Assembly (NCBI GenBank): GCA_021738625.1
Contig: JAIPBS010000013.1
Coordinates: forward strand, 1 to 64,000
Direction of reading: 5' to 3'
Source: Bacteroidales bacterium
Lineage (GTDB): Bacteria > Bacteroidota > Bacteroidia > Bacteroidales > JAIOZK01
Length of the DNA: 64,000 nt
A model generated the notes under the pieces. It did not search any database. It was not told the DNA's origin and was given only the letters and a program-made list of their open reading frames with translations. The position numbers were made by a program, and so were the translations under genes. This document shows, in pieces, positions 7,145 to 16,166 of this stretch. The stretch's first letter is position 1; the number at the start of each line of letters is the position of its first letter.

Positions 7145-8575
7145 TCAATCCACATCCAATTTGTAAATGCCATAATGTTCTCCTTCGTAAATTTGATCGT
7201 ATTTAGGAATATCCTTATTCAACCTTTGTTTCACAAGGATAAAGTATCTGGCCCCATGTCCTGCAAGCGAATCAAGAACGGTGGTGTCTGTAGCGACTTC
7301 GTTTTCAACAGTCCAGCCTTTGCGGTTGGCAAAATAAATATGTTGTGGTGATTGTCCGCCGTTGATCACGATCAGATCATCCTCATCAATGTATTGTTCG
7401 GCAAGTTCTTCCAGTTCCAATCTGTATTTGTTGCTTTCCTTAATGAAAAAATCGTGTTGTTGGTTGGCAATGGCTTCTACAACGATTATAAAGAGGATTA
7501 TATACCTGAATTTGGAGGGAATGATCGCGAGGAAATATCCTGCTAACACTGCCATCACAGGTGTAAATGGAATGATGTAATAATTGTGGTGTGCAAATAC
7601 CTCCCCTGTTTTGAAGATGAAAATCACAAACACAAGGAAAATGATCCCGGTTCCCGATATCAGCCATTTGTTTTTATTTTTTATCAGCATGACAATACCT
7701 GCCAAAAAGCAAAGGAATGCGAGGAAGGATTTGAAGGAGCTGAAATAAAATTTTTCCAGGGTTTGCGGGATCAACCCGGCGACCTCCTGCATGCCTTCCG
7801 TTATTGTTCTTGGGAAATACAACTGTGTCTGATAGGTTTCGAGCAGATGCGGAACCCAGTAAAAGTACCAGAGGCCAACCATCAGCAATCCGATTATTGC
7901 AACAGCATATAGTGCGATTTTTCTGATAAGCGGAACAGTAGGAATAAACAATATCAGGGCCAGCACACTGAAAAGGCTTAATGCCGGAATCTTGCAGAGC
8001 ATGCCGAGAGTGGATAATGCAAAAAACAACAACAGACTTGGTAGCTTGCCTTCCTTAAGATATCTATATCCGAAATACAATCCTATGATCATCAGCGCAA
8101 TGCTGAAGGTGTCCGGCATGATTTTTCTGGAGAAAGTAAACCAAATAGAAACCGTCAGGATAATCGTGGCGCTGAATGCCACTTTTTTGTTCAGGAGTTC
8201 CTTTATCAGTTTGTAAAAGAAATACAAACCAAAGCTGGAAACGATCAGGTTGATAAGCCGGCCATACCAGTGGGCATAACCAAAAACTTCTGCAAACAGA
8301 TAGATCAGGAAATTGAAAAAAGGGAATTCGGAACCGATGACGCCTGTTTTCTCACCTGCCAGGTCGACCATAGGATGAAATAGGTTGAAGCCGTGCTCAT
8401 AGAAATTCCGGGCGATCATGGCGGTGAGCGATTGGCGCCAGTTGTGGCCGATCTCAAGGGGTGCGTTCTCAATCCCAATCAAACGCAATAAAAAGAAAAA
8501 AACAATCCAAAACCGGATGTCGGTGAGCAATGATTTAAGTTGATCCCTTTTATAAATGTTTTCCAGCCTGATCAT
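7145..8575 (-). CDS. GT39/ArnT-like membrane glycosyltransferase
   Basis: A 476-residue polytopic membrane protein. The N-terminal region (GHNWRQSLTAMIARNFYEHG) and the following periplasmic-loop acidic residues fit the dolichol/undecaprenyl-phosphate-sugar-dependent glycosyltransferases (PMT/ArnT/PF13231 type). About ten hydrophobic helices follow. The C-terminal ~100 residues form a soluble domain (EELAEQYIDEDDLIVINGG, QSPQHIYFANRKGW). Such enzymes move a sugar from a lipid carrier to an acceptor on the outer face of the inner membrane. Donor and acceptor are not readable. Monocistronic. Confidence 0.8.
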   Translation of the reverse strand: MIRLENIYKRDQLKSLLTDIRFWIVFFFLLRLIGIENAPLEIGHNWRQSLTAMIARNFYEHGFNLFHPMVDLAGEKTGVIGSEFPFFNFLIYLFAEVFGYAHWYGRLINLIVSSFGLYFFYKLIKELLNKKVAFSATIILTVSIWFTFSRKIMPDTFSIALMIIGLYFGYRYLKEGKLPSLLLFFALSTLGMLCKIPALSLFSVLALILFIPTVPLIRKIALYAVAIIGLLMVGLWYFYWVPHLLETYQTQLYFPRTITEGMQEVAGLIPQTLEKFYFSSFKSFLAFLCFLAGIVMLIKNKNKWLISGTGIIFLVFVIFIFKTGEVFAHHNYYIIPFTPVMAVLAGYFLAIIPSKFRYIILFIIVVEAIANQQHDFFIKESNKYRLELEELAEQYIDEDDLIVINGGQSPQHIYFANRKGWTVENEVATDTTVLDSLAGHGARYFILVKQRLNKDIPKYDQIYEGEHYGIYKLDVD

Positions 8576-8784
8576 TTCCTGATGATTCAGTTTTTATTTT
8601 AAGAATCCAAAGTTATTCAAAAAGGAGAGAATAGAGTATGGAGTGTGGAGCTGGAGCTGGAGCATGGTGACTGTCAATAACCTGCCACCTGTAACATGCA
8701 ACTTGCAACTGAAATTTTTATCACTAAAGACTGCACACAACCCCACCGATTTACCGATTAAAGACTACCGATCACCGACATCAA
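8576..8784. repeat. Intergenic region with three simple-repeat types
   Basis: The interval holds GGAGTGTGGAGCTGGAGC (8641-8658), GCAACTTGCAACTG (8698-8711) and ACCGATTTACCGATTAAAG (8747-8765). No gene is seen. Confidence 0.5.
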
Positions 8785-9858
8785 TCACTTCTTATAATCC
8801 AGCCCATAGCGTTCCAAAATTGTCTTCCACAGTGGGCTTTCGATGGTGGAAATAAGCGCAGGGTTGAGCTTGTTGATCAGTTCATAATCTCCCGAAGTAA
8901 AAGCAAAATACTCCTTGCTGTATGCACTGGGAATGATGATGATGCGTTCATGCAACTTCATATCTTTGACCAGGTAGCGCAAGATAGCCTCATCATAAAC
9001 AAAGGCTTGTATTTTGTCCTGGTCGACATCCTGCAGCCCCTTGTCGATATCGGTATATTCATAGAAAATAATGTCATATTCTTTCAGAAATTCAGCGCTG
9101 GCCGATCCGCCAATGGTTCCAACTCTGACCTTTTTCAAATCGCCAACATCTTTGATGCTGCTTTCCAGCTGGTTGATGGTAAGCGACGAGGCAATCCCCG
9201 CTGTAAAGCTGGAGATCACCACCACGGCGGTGAACATCCAGACCACCGAGATCACCCTGCCCCAGCCGGTGCGTGGCGCCTTGTCGCCGTATCCGACGGT
9301 TGTCATGGTCACGGCCGACCACCAGATGCCGTCGCCCAAACCGTGTAGGCCTTTGCCGAATTGCTCATGATTGTGCTTGCGTTCGGCCAGCCATAAGATC
9401 AATCCGAAAATAAAGATGATCAAAAACAAAAGAAAAATAGCCTGCATAAACTCGATGGAGAACAATTTCTTGATAAACCCAATTATGGTGCTTTCCGCCT
9501 GGATCCTGGTGGCAATGCCGATATTGGTGACATAAAAAGGTTGCGTAAATCCAAACCTGTCCAGCCGTTCGGCGGTAACCGTGAGGGGATTGATACTCAG
9601 GTGAACCTCATTTTTCTCCAATGCATCCAACAGGGTGGGCAGGTCGTATTCCCGGAATCTATAGGCAATCCTCATCTTATCCGCAATATTTTCCCATAGG
9701 TCAACGCTAACGCCTTTATACTCCTTCCCTTCAACGATAATAAAAGGCGGAGATTCCTTTACTCCGATGATCAGGGTATCGGATTTATTGATCTGCGAAA
9801 ACAGTGAGCTATTTAAAATAAAAATAAATAGCAGAAAAGATATTAAGCGGGCTTTCAT
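8785..9858 (-). CDS. Glutamate-receptor-like ligand-gated potassium channel
   Basis: A 357-residue protein starting MKARLISFLLF (signal peptide to about residue 21). The ligand-binding S1 lobe (about 27-125) is interrupted by transmembrane helix 1 (about 138-157), a pore loop with the selectivity filter TVGYGD (187-192) and helix 2 (about 202-222). The binding domain then resumes as S2 (about 235-357). This is the plan of prokaryotic ionotropic glutamate receptors such as GluR0, with a potassium-type filter. The Met at 9858 is chosen because the signal peptide then begins directly. Ligand unknown, probably an amino acid. Divergent from the DUF3078 gene, 58 bases apart. Confidence 0.88.
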   Translation of the reverse strand: MKARLISFLLFIFILNSSLFSQINKSDTLIIGVKESPPFIIVEGKEYKGVSVDLWENIADKMRIAYRFREYDLPTLLDALEKNEVHLSINPLTVTAERLDRFGFTQPFYVTNIGIATRIQAESTIIGFIKKLFSIEFMQAIFLLFLIIFIFGLILWLAERKHNHEQFGKGLHGLGDGIWWSAVTMTTVGYGDKAPRTGWGRVISVVWMFTAVVVISSFTAGIASSLTINQLESSIKDVGDLKKVRVGTIGGSASAEFLKEYDIIFYEYTDIDKGLQDVDQDKIQAFVYDEAILRYLVKDMKLHERIIIIPSAYSKEYFAFTSGDYELINKLNPALISTIESPLWKTILERYGLDYKK

Positions 9859-9916
9859 AAACGTTAGCATTTTAATAAACCAGAACAAAAATACGTTTTA
9901 TTCAGGCCCGATACAA

Positions 9917-10921
9917 ATGGAGAAAAGACATCTTGTCAGGAAACGGATTACATTATTTTTTTTGTGGATAGTTTTGATGGGTGCGAGCATTGCAAGCCAT
10001 GCCTCAAACAATTCGGATACAACATCTGCCTCTGCCGTGGTGGATTCTATTAAATACTGGAAGTTTGCCGGGCAAACCGCACTGCATTTCAACCAGATGT
10101 CTCTTAACAACTGGTCTTCCGGCGGTGAGAGTTCACTCGCGGGAAAAGGCAGTGCAAAGGTGCATTTATCTTATGATAAAGACAATGTCAACTTCGACAG
10201 CAAGCTGAATATGATGTTCGGCTTGATCGGACTGGAAGAAAGCGGACTGCAGAAAACGGATGACAAAATCGACTTTAGCTCCAACTACAGTCTAAAAGCT
10301 TTCAAAGATTGGTCGTACAGTACTTTTCTCAACCTGAAAACACAATTTGCCGAAGGATACAAATATCCCAACGATTCGACGGTAATCTCCGATTTCTTTG
10401 CTCCTGGCTATATAAAACTAAGCCTGGGCATGAAATATAAACCTTCCGATGAGTTGCTGATATTACTCTCTCCCGCTTCGGGAAAATTTACATTTGTTTG
10501 CAACCAGGAACTGGCCAACATAGGTTCTTTTGGTGTGAAACCGGCTGTTGTTGACGATTCAACCGGAATGATTCTGGAAGAAGGAAAAAACTATAAAGCC
10601 GAATTCGGGATCAATGTTGTTTTTTCTATCGAGAAAGAGGTGGTCAAAAATATTACGGCCGAAAGCAAACTCAATTTGTATAATAATTACCTTGACGATA
10701 ACCTACCCAATCGCTGGAACATAGATCTCGACTGGGAATCGAACATCACTTTTGCCGTGAACAAACACATTGAAACGGATTTATATATTCACATGATCTA
10801 CGACCATGAAACCAAAATCTCACAGTATGAAATGGTTGACGGAGAAAAAGTGAAAGTTGGCGAAGGCCCCCGCCTGCAATTCAAGGAATCCTTCGGGCTT
10901 GGGCTGGCCTTTAAATTTTAA
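9917..10921 (+). CDS. DUF3078 domain protein, probable outer-membrane beta-barrel
   Basis: A 334-residue exported protein with an N-terminal signal (FFLWIVLMGASIASHA). The family signature WKFAGQTALHFNQMSLNNWSSGGE lies near residues 48-71, followed by alternating beta strands (NMMFGLIGLEES, DKIDFSSNYSLKAF, YIKLSLGMKYKP). It ends in LGLAFKF, a terminal aromatic typical of outer-membrane barrels. DUF3078 proteins are common in Bacteroidota and uncharacterised. The Met at 9917 is selected because it directly precedes the signal peptide. Confidence 0.82.
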   Translation: MEKRHLVRKRITLFFLWIVLMGASIASHASNNSDTTSASAVVDSIKYWKFAGQTALHFNQMSLNNWSSGGESSLAGKGSAKVHLSYDKDNVNFDSKLNMMFGLIGLEESGLQKTDDKIDFSSNYSLKAFKDWSYSTFLNLKTQFAEGYKYPNDSTVISDFFAPGYIKLSLGMKYKPSDELLILLSPASGKFTFVCNQELANIGSFGVKPAVVDDSTGMILEEGKNYKAEFGINVVFSIEKEVVKNITAESKLNLYNNYLDDNLPNRWNIDLDWESNITFAVNKHIETDLYIHMIYDHETKISQYEMVDGEKVKVGEGPRLQFKESFGLGLAFKF

Positions 10922-11076
10922 GCCAAACGTGGCAGGAGGAGCGGTTTTTTAGATTCAATATTCCTCTGGAAATCGATAGACTTTCCTTTGGGATACATTC
11001 CTATTTTAATTTGATTAAGCCTGCAAGCATTTCATGATTTTTTTCTATTTTTACATAACAACAAAACACAAACACC

Positions 11077-11385
11077 ATGAAAAAAGATCCCGAATACCTC
11101 AAAGCCAGGGCACGGATTCATGCCCAGAGAGGGTTTTATACCCACCTTATCATATACGTAATCGTAAACCTGATCCTGTTCCTGATCAATCTCTTTCAGA
11201 AAAAACCTCATCAATGGTGGTTTTACTGGCCGCTCATCGGCTGGGGCGTCGGCATATTGGTGCAGGCCTATCATACCTTTATTCCGGGCGGGCTGTTCGG
11301 CGATAAATGGGAAGAAAAGAATATCAGGGAATACATGGAAAAGAAAGGCATGGGGCAAAAAGACACTCCTCCGGAAAAGGAATAG
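11077..11385 (+). CDS. 2TM domain membrane protein
   Basis: A 102-residue protein with the 2TM domain layout. An amphipathic start (YLKARARIHAQRGFYTHLI) leads into helix one (IIYVIVNLILFLINLF). The conserved QWWFYWPLIGWGVGILVQAYHTF forms helix two, followed by a charged tail (WEEKNIREYMEKK). In other Bacteroidota the domain can be fused to LytTR or kinase parts; here it stands alone. It lies four bases before the sirtuin gene and is probably cotranscribed. No biochemical role is established. Confidence 0.82.
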   Translation: MKKDPEYLKARARIHAQRGFYTHLIIYVIVNLILFLINLFQKKPHQWWFYWPLIGWGVGILVQAYHTFIPGGLFGDKWEEKNIREYMEKKGMGQKDTPPEKE

Positions 11386-11389
11386 ATGT

Positions 11390-12133
11390 ATGGATACATT
11401 GTTAAAAGAAGCAGCCCGGCTGGTCCGGGAATCGGAATTTACAACGGCATTCACTGGCTCGGGAATATCGGTTGAAAGCGGAATTCCCTCCTTCAGGGGG
11501 AAAGACGGCATATGGGCCAAATACGATCCCATGTCGCTCGAATTAAATTATTTCTTCAGCAATCCCAGAGCCTCCTGGGAAGTGATCAAGGAAATCTTTT
11601 ACGATTATTTCGGTGTGGCCAGATTCAACAGGGCACATGAGGTACTTGGGTTGCTCGAAAAAAAAGGTATGCTCGAATGTGTGATCACCCAAAACATCGA
11701 CAACCTGCACCAGGAAGCCGGGAACACCATCGTGTACGAATTTCACGGCAACAGCAAAAAACTGGTTTGCACTTCCTGCAAAAGCCATTTCGATGTGGAT
11801 GAAAGCATTTTTAAAAACATCCCTCCTTCCTGCGCCGACTGCAGCGGTTTGCTCAAACCAGACTTTATTTTCTTTGGAGAGCAGATTCCGCCGGACGCCT
11901 ACATGGCTTCGGTTAAAGCTGCCGAAAAATCGGAGGTGATGCTAATCATCGGGACCACCGGCGAGGTGATGCCCGCCAACCAGATCCCCATTTACGCCAA
12001 ACAAAACGGGGCCACCATCATTGAGGTCAATCCCGAAAAATCGTTGCTTACCGACAGGATCACAGACATATGGCTGCAAGGCAAAGCCTCGGAGGTATTA
12101 AATAAGCTTGCAAAGCAGATATTTGAATCGTAG
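11390..12133 (+). CDS. cobB: SIR2 family NAD-dependent protein deacylase
   Basis: A 247-residue sirtuin. NAD-binding motifs GSGISVESGIPSFRG (about 23-37) and QNIDNLH (about 104) are present. The catalytic His sits in FHGN, four zinc cysteines in CTSC and CADC, then LKPDFIFFGE and the C-terminal GTTGEV/EVNPEKS loops. It removes acyl groups from lysines using NAD+, giving nicotinamide and O-acyl-ADP-ribose. GSGISVESG replaces the more usual GAGIS(A)ESG but keeps the fold. Probably in an operon with the 2TM gene. The symbol is by family. Confidence 0.93.
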   Translation: MDTLLKEAARLVRESEFTTAFTGSGISVESGIPSFRGKDGIWAKYDPMSLELNYFFSNPRASWEVIKEIFYDYFGVARFNRAHEVLGLLEKKGMLECVITQNIDNLHQEAGNTIVYEFHGNSKKLVCTSCKSHFDVDESIFKNIPPSCADCSGLLKPDFIFFGEQIPPDAYMASVKAAEKSEVMLIIGTTGEVMPANQIPIYAKQNGATIIEVNPEKSLLTDRITDIWLQGKASEVLNKLAKQIFES

Positions 12134-12150
12134 GTTCTGTAAACATTCGA

Positions 12151-12194
12151 TGGTCATTCGGTTGTCATTCAGTTGTCATTCAGTTGTCATTCGA
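12151..12194. repeat. Four tandem 11-bp units (TTGTCATTCAG)
   Basis: The units at 12151, 12162, 12173 and 12184 are TGGTCATTCGG, TTGTCATTCAG twice, and TTGTCATTCGA. The array lies just after the sirtuin stop. Confidence 0.8.
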
Positions 12195-12428
12195 TAGAAA
12201 TTTAATTGTTGCTCCTGCACTTAAGATTGCTGGCGCGGATTTGTAATCCGGGCCCTTACCAATGGTTTTAAAAAGTTAAAAAATGGAATCGGGAGATGGC
12301 TAATCAAGGAGTCTGGCCTACCTTATACCCCACAACCATTGATAATAAGGGGATGTCAAGGAAAAGAACAAAAAACAAGAAACAAGAAACAAGGAATTTC
12401 TAACGCGCAAACATCTGCAGGGAGAAAC

Positions 12429-12476
12429 TTATACCCTTATACCCTTATACCCTTATACCCTTATACCCATATACCT
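12429..12476. repeat. TTATACCC octanucleotide array
   Basis: Five perfect 8-bp units (12429-12468) followed by one degenerate unit. Relatives at 162-192 and 7053-7078. Confidence 0.85.
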
Positions 12477-12725
12477 ATAATCCTGAAACCAGGACCCGCC
12501 AAATCACCCAAATATTTTTCCACTACTATGCAACTATTTCACCTTGATTCCTGTCTTATTCATATAAAAAGGGGATCGATAGTGTGATCCTGATTTTGCG
12601 CAACCCCCCTCCGAAAATTCGCAGAAGCGAACATTGACAATAGATACAGATGCGCATAGCCCCCGTTGGTGATCCCTGAAATGCTCAACCAAATTCGATA
12701 TATGTAGAAACTAATATATATTATC

Positions 12726-15700
12726 ATGAAAAGAAATTTACCCACCCTTGCACTTGCCTGCCTGCTTACCTTCACTTCAGTTTATGGCCAGCTTGATGAT
12801 CATTACCCTGCACAAGCTCAAACCACCGGTTATATTGTTGCAGAAGCCTCTGCCAATGAGGAAGGCACCGAAGCCGTGATCAGCTGGGATCATTATAATT
12901 GTGTGCAACATATCACTTATGAGGACGGCAGCATGGAAAACATGTTTATTTGGGGCGCTGCCGGGGGGAGAAATGCGGTTAGGTTCACGCCATACTTTTA
13001 TCCGGCTACCCTTGTAAGCGGCAAGGTATTTATTGGCGAGGGCCATTTCCCGCAAAATTTTGAAGTGATCGGAAGCAAGTTTGCTGTTGAGGTTTTTGAT
13101 GACGACGGCCCCGACGGGATGCCGGGCACCCTGCTCGATAGCAAAGAAATCACTGTAAAGAACTATTACTGGGTCAGTTTTGGAAAGTTGCAGGCACCCA
13201 TACAGGAAGGGGATTTCTATATCGCCATTCATCAGCTGAACGACGCTCCTGAAAGCATTGCTATTGGCATCGATGATGAACTACCAGTAGAATACCGCAG
13301 TTACAGCAAGCCCCCCGACGGTGACTGGGAAATATCCATTTTCCATGATTTTATGATACGGGCTGTTGTTAGCGGTGATTACAACGAACAGGGCAAACAT
13401 ACCCATTTAGATGAAATCACCTATAATGTGGCCGAATATACCGGTTTCGACCCCCTGGCTCAAAATGATACGGGAACACAAACCATGCTGTTTACCAACC
13501 TGACCAACCAGATGGCTTCTGTACAGGGCCTTACGCCGGGATACAGGAAATACGGTGTGCAGGCGGTTTATGATGATACGGCTACTTCTTCATTCTTTCT
13601 TACCGAAATTCTCAGCACGGGTGAAAATGCCGCTGTGGTTTTTGAAGTGAGCACCAACGATGGCAGCCCTGCTGAAGATGCATTGCTTCAATTGAAATAC
13701 CTAGATTATCCTTTTAAAAGATATAAATTTGTTGCACCTGCATCTGGAATTATCAACGATACGCTTTGGAAAGGCGCCTATCACATCAGGGCTTCTCTGG
13801 AAGGATATGAAAAATTTGAAATCGATAGTGTTTTTATAGAGGAAGGAGATACCATTTATATCGAGTTTCAGAAAATTGTCCACCCAGTCTGCAACCTCCA
13901 AATCGACACCGTCACCTCCCTCCTCTCCTGGAACATCCATTGCGACCCGCCCAATCCAAACATCGAAGACATCACAGGATACAGGATTTACCTGGATGGA
14001 GAGCTGGTGAATCTGTGCAACGACACCTCTTACCGTTTCCCCTATCTCATTTACGGAACACAATACACAGCGGCTGTGGTAGTGGATTATGGGTATGGGC
14101 TTTCTGATCCGGTTTCCGTAAGTTTTACTTCGGGATATTTGCCTGCACCGTGGGATTTTAGGGTAGAGTTGAAAGAAATGTATCATTATTTATTATGGAA
14201 ACCACCTTATGTACAATCCGGTCGTTTGAATTTAAACCCTGATCCTCTTATGGCCTGGGGATTCAATATAGATTCGATGATGTTTTTCAAAATGAATACC
14301 GAAGATTATAACATAACGAATAGTAGATATTTTGATTATGATGTTAGTTGCGGAGATTTTACCAGGAATATCAATAAAGGAATGTTCTTTATTAATTATT
14401 TGAATGAGGCAAATTATCTGCTTACTTATAAACCTGACGCGGACACAATTATCTTTTATGGCTTGCTAAGCAAATACCATGGCAGATATAAAGGAATGGC
14501 ATGCGACAAAAGAGAAAACAAAACCTATGTTGGCCATATAGTGGATAGCATTGTCAATCTCGCTTTTATTGAGCCACTTGACAAAACTGTATATTACATT
14601 GGAGAGATAGTCGGAACTCATAAGATCACCGCCCTGGCCTTTTTACAGCAACAGGATTTGCTTGTAGGAGTTGACCCGGATGAAGATAAGGTTTACTTCA
14701 TTGAAAAGAATACAGCCAATGCAACATTGTTGGGTGATCTGGGTTTTGATGCGCATGAAGATCAATCCGCTTCATGGAACCCGGTTGACCAACAAATATA
14801 TCTGGCCGCCTATGATAATGTTACCCAACAACCCGGGCTATACATCATTGATAAAGTAACAGGAAATGCAAGCCTGCTTGCGCCACTGGAAGGGGAAACC
14901 ACGCTGTTTGCTTTTCAGGGCGGGAGCAATTATACCATCCCACCCGGTTTGATCAATTTCCAAATTTATGAATCAGGTGAGCTTATTGATTCAGTGGAGG
15001 CAAGTGATACTGCATACTATTATGAACCCTACGTTCCCAGGTATTATAAGTACGGGGTTTCTGCAAAATATGATCTGGGTTTTTACGGATTTCCCGGTAA
15101 GACCGGCGAATCAGAAATTATTTTATCGGATAGTGTTAAACATATTTGTTACCAAATAACTCCATTTAAAGAGGACTGGGAATTTGGCAGTTTCCATCCA
15201 AATGAGTGGATCACAGAATGTGAAGCCAATTGGCTAATTGATCATGAAAACGGAAATCCTAAACCTTCTGCATATTTTTCCGGAAGCAATCCCAGGTATA
15301 ATTACAGCTGTAAACTCACATCACTATTTATTTGTGGCTCTCACATATATGACGGAGGTATTTACCTGACTTATGATCTTAAGCTCAACGATATATCCGC
15401 ATCGGAAACGGAATATTTCAGGATTTGGATTGATAATATAGATACGGTGATATTTCTTAAAGGCTACTCAAACCAGGGAAGTTTTGACTGGATCAAAGAC
15501 AGCCTTGATATTACCAGTTTCACAAAGGGAAAAGATTTTAACGTAGTATTCGAGGCAGCGGGCGCCAATTCCTCCAATGTCCAAAGCTGGTATCTCGACA
15601 ATATTCATGTATATCAGTATTGTCCGCCCCCGGAATATATCTCACTTACAAGTCCTCCCGACTCGAATATGATAAAGCTCAACTGGTCGGTTCCACCACA

Positions 15701-16154
15701 TAGCAGCAAAGAAATCATAGGATATTATATATACAAATCCTTCAACCATGCTGACTTTGTTGAGATAGACAGTCTGTGGCAGGATACGGTTTACATAGAA
15801 AATGAGCCCGAAAACGGCAACTATTGTTTTTATGTAAGAACCCTGCAAGATCAATGTGAATCATTTACCGATACAGTCTGTGTCAGCCATGCATTTGGAA
15901 TATCCGAACAAGGTCATCAAACAACAGTCCGGATTCACCCCAATCCCGCCAGGGATCACCTTTACGTGAACACGAAAGTTCCGGTCAGCAGGCTTGATGT
16001 TTTCTCGGCTATGGGTAAAAAGGAAATGGAGATCGGGGAGCTTCCGGCTGGTAACCACCGGATCGAACTTGCAGGATTGAGAAATGGTGTTTACCTGATT
16101 TCTGTGGAAACAGAAGTAAATCAATATGTTTTTAAACTTCTGATCAACAAATAA
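12726..16154 (+). CDS. Large secreted multidomain protein with T9SS sorting domain
   Basis: An 1142-residue protein with signal peptide (LALACLLTFTSVYG). Successive beta-sandwich modules follow, several resembling fibronectin type III (VCNLQIDTVTSLLSWN ... GYRIYLDGE ... YGTQYTAAV). A propeller-like stretch with phrases such as TYVGHIVDSIVNLAFI lies at about 590-740. A MAM/choice-of-anchor-J-like domain (EDWEFGSFHPNEWITE to SWYLDNIHVYQYC, about 817-965) and another FN3-like module precede a type A sorting domain (IHPNPARDHLYV ... GVYLISV ... KLLINK). Exported by T9SS, probably surface-bound or released. It shares modules with the next gene, 12 bases downstream. No enzyme motif was seen. Confidence 0.8.
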   Translation: MKRNLPTLALACLLTFTSVYGQLDDHYPAQAQTTGYIVAEASANEEGTEAVISWDHYNCVQHITYEDGSMENMFIWGAAGGRNAVRFTPYFYPATLVSGKVFIGEGHFPQNFEVIGSKFAVEVFDDDGPDGMPGTLLDSKEITVKNYYWVSFGKLQAPIQEGDFYIAIHQLNDAPESIAIGIDDELPVEYRSYSKPPDGDWEISIFHDFMIRAVVSGDYNEQGKHTHLDEITYNVAEYTGFDPLAQNDTGTQTMLFTNLTNQMASVQGLTPGYRKYGVQAVYDDTATSSFFLTEILSTGENAAVVFEVSTNDGSPAEDALLQLKYLDYPFKRYKFVAPASGIINDTLWKGAYHIRASLEGYEKFEIDSVFIEEGDTIYIEFQKIVHPVCNLQIDTVTSLLSWNIHCDPPNPNIEDITGYRIYLDGELVNLCNDTSYRFPYLIYGTQYTAAVVVDYGYGLSDPVSVSFTSGYLPAPWDFRVELKEMYHYLLWKPPYVQSGRLNLNPDPLMAWGFNIDSMMFFKMNTEDYNITNSRYFDYDVSCGDFTRNINKGMFFINYLNEANYLLTYKPDADTIIFYGLLSKYHGRYKGMACDKRENKTYVGHIVDSIVNLAFIEPLDKTVYYIGEIVGTHKITALAFLQQQDLLVGVDPDEDKVYFIEKNTANATLLGDLGFDAHEDQSASWNPVDQQIYLAAYDNVTQQPGLYIIDKVTGNASLLAPLEGETTLFAFQGGSNYTIPPGLINFQIYESGELIDSVEASDTAYYYEPYVPRYYKYGVSAKYDLGFYGFPGKTGESEIILSDSVKHICYQITPFKEDWEFGSFHPNEWITECEANWLIDHENGNPKPSAYFSGSNPRYNYSCKLTSLFICGSHIYDGGIYLTYDLKLNDISASETEYFRIWIDNIDTVIFLKGYSNQGSFDWIKDSLDITSFTKGKDFNVVFEAAGANSSNVQSWYLDNIHVYQYCPPPEYISLTSPPDSNMIKLNWSVPPHSSKEIIGYYIYKSFNHADFVEIDSLWQDTVYIENEPENGNYCFYVRTLQDQCESFTDTVCVSHAFGISEQGHQTTVRIHPNPARDHLYVNTKVPVSRLDVFSAMGKKEMEIGELPAGNHRIELAGLRNGVYLISVETEVNQYVFKLLINK

Positions 16155-16166
16155 AATGACAGCCTT

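Larger units (their letters stand above)
12134..12725. other. 592-base intergenic region rich in simple repeats
   Basis: It contains four 11-bp tandem units (12151-12194), an AACAAGAAACAAG tract near 12370-12390 and the TTATACCC array (12429-12476). No convincing gene is seen on either strand. An open minus-strand frame at 12560-12775 overlaps the next gene's start and has no recognisable domain. Confidence 0.6.

Noticed and set aside
12560-12775. 71-codon minus-strand frame before the large T9SS gene
   Set aside because: Overlaps the start of a better gene and has no recognisable domain.
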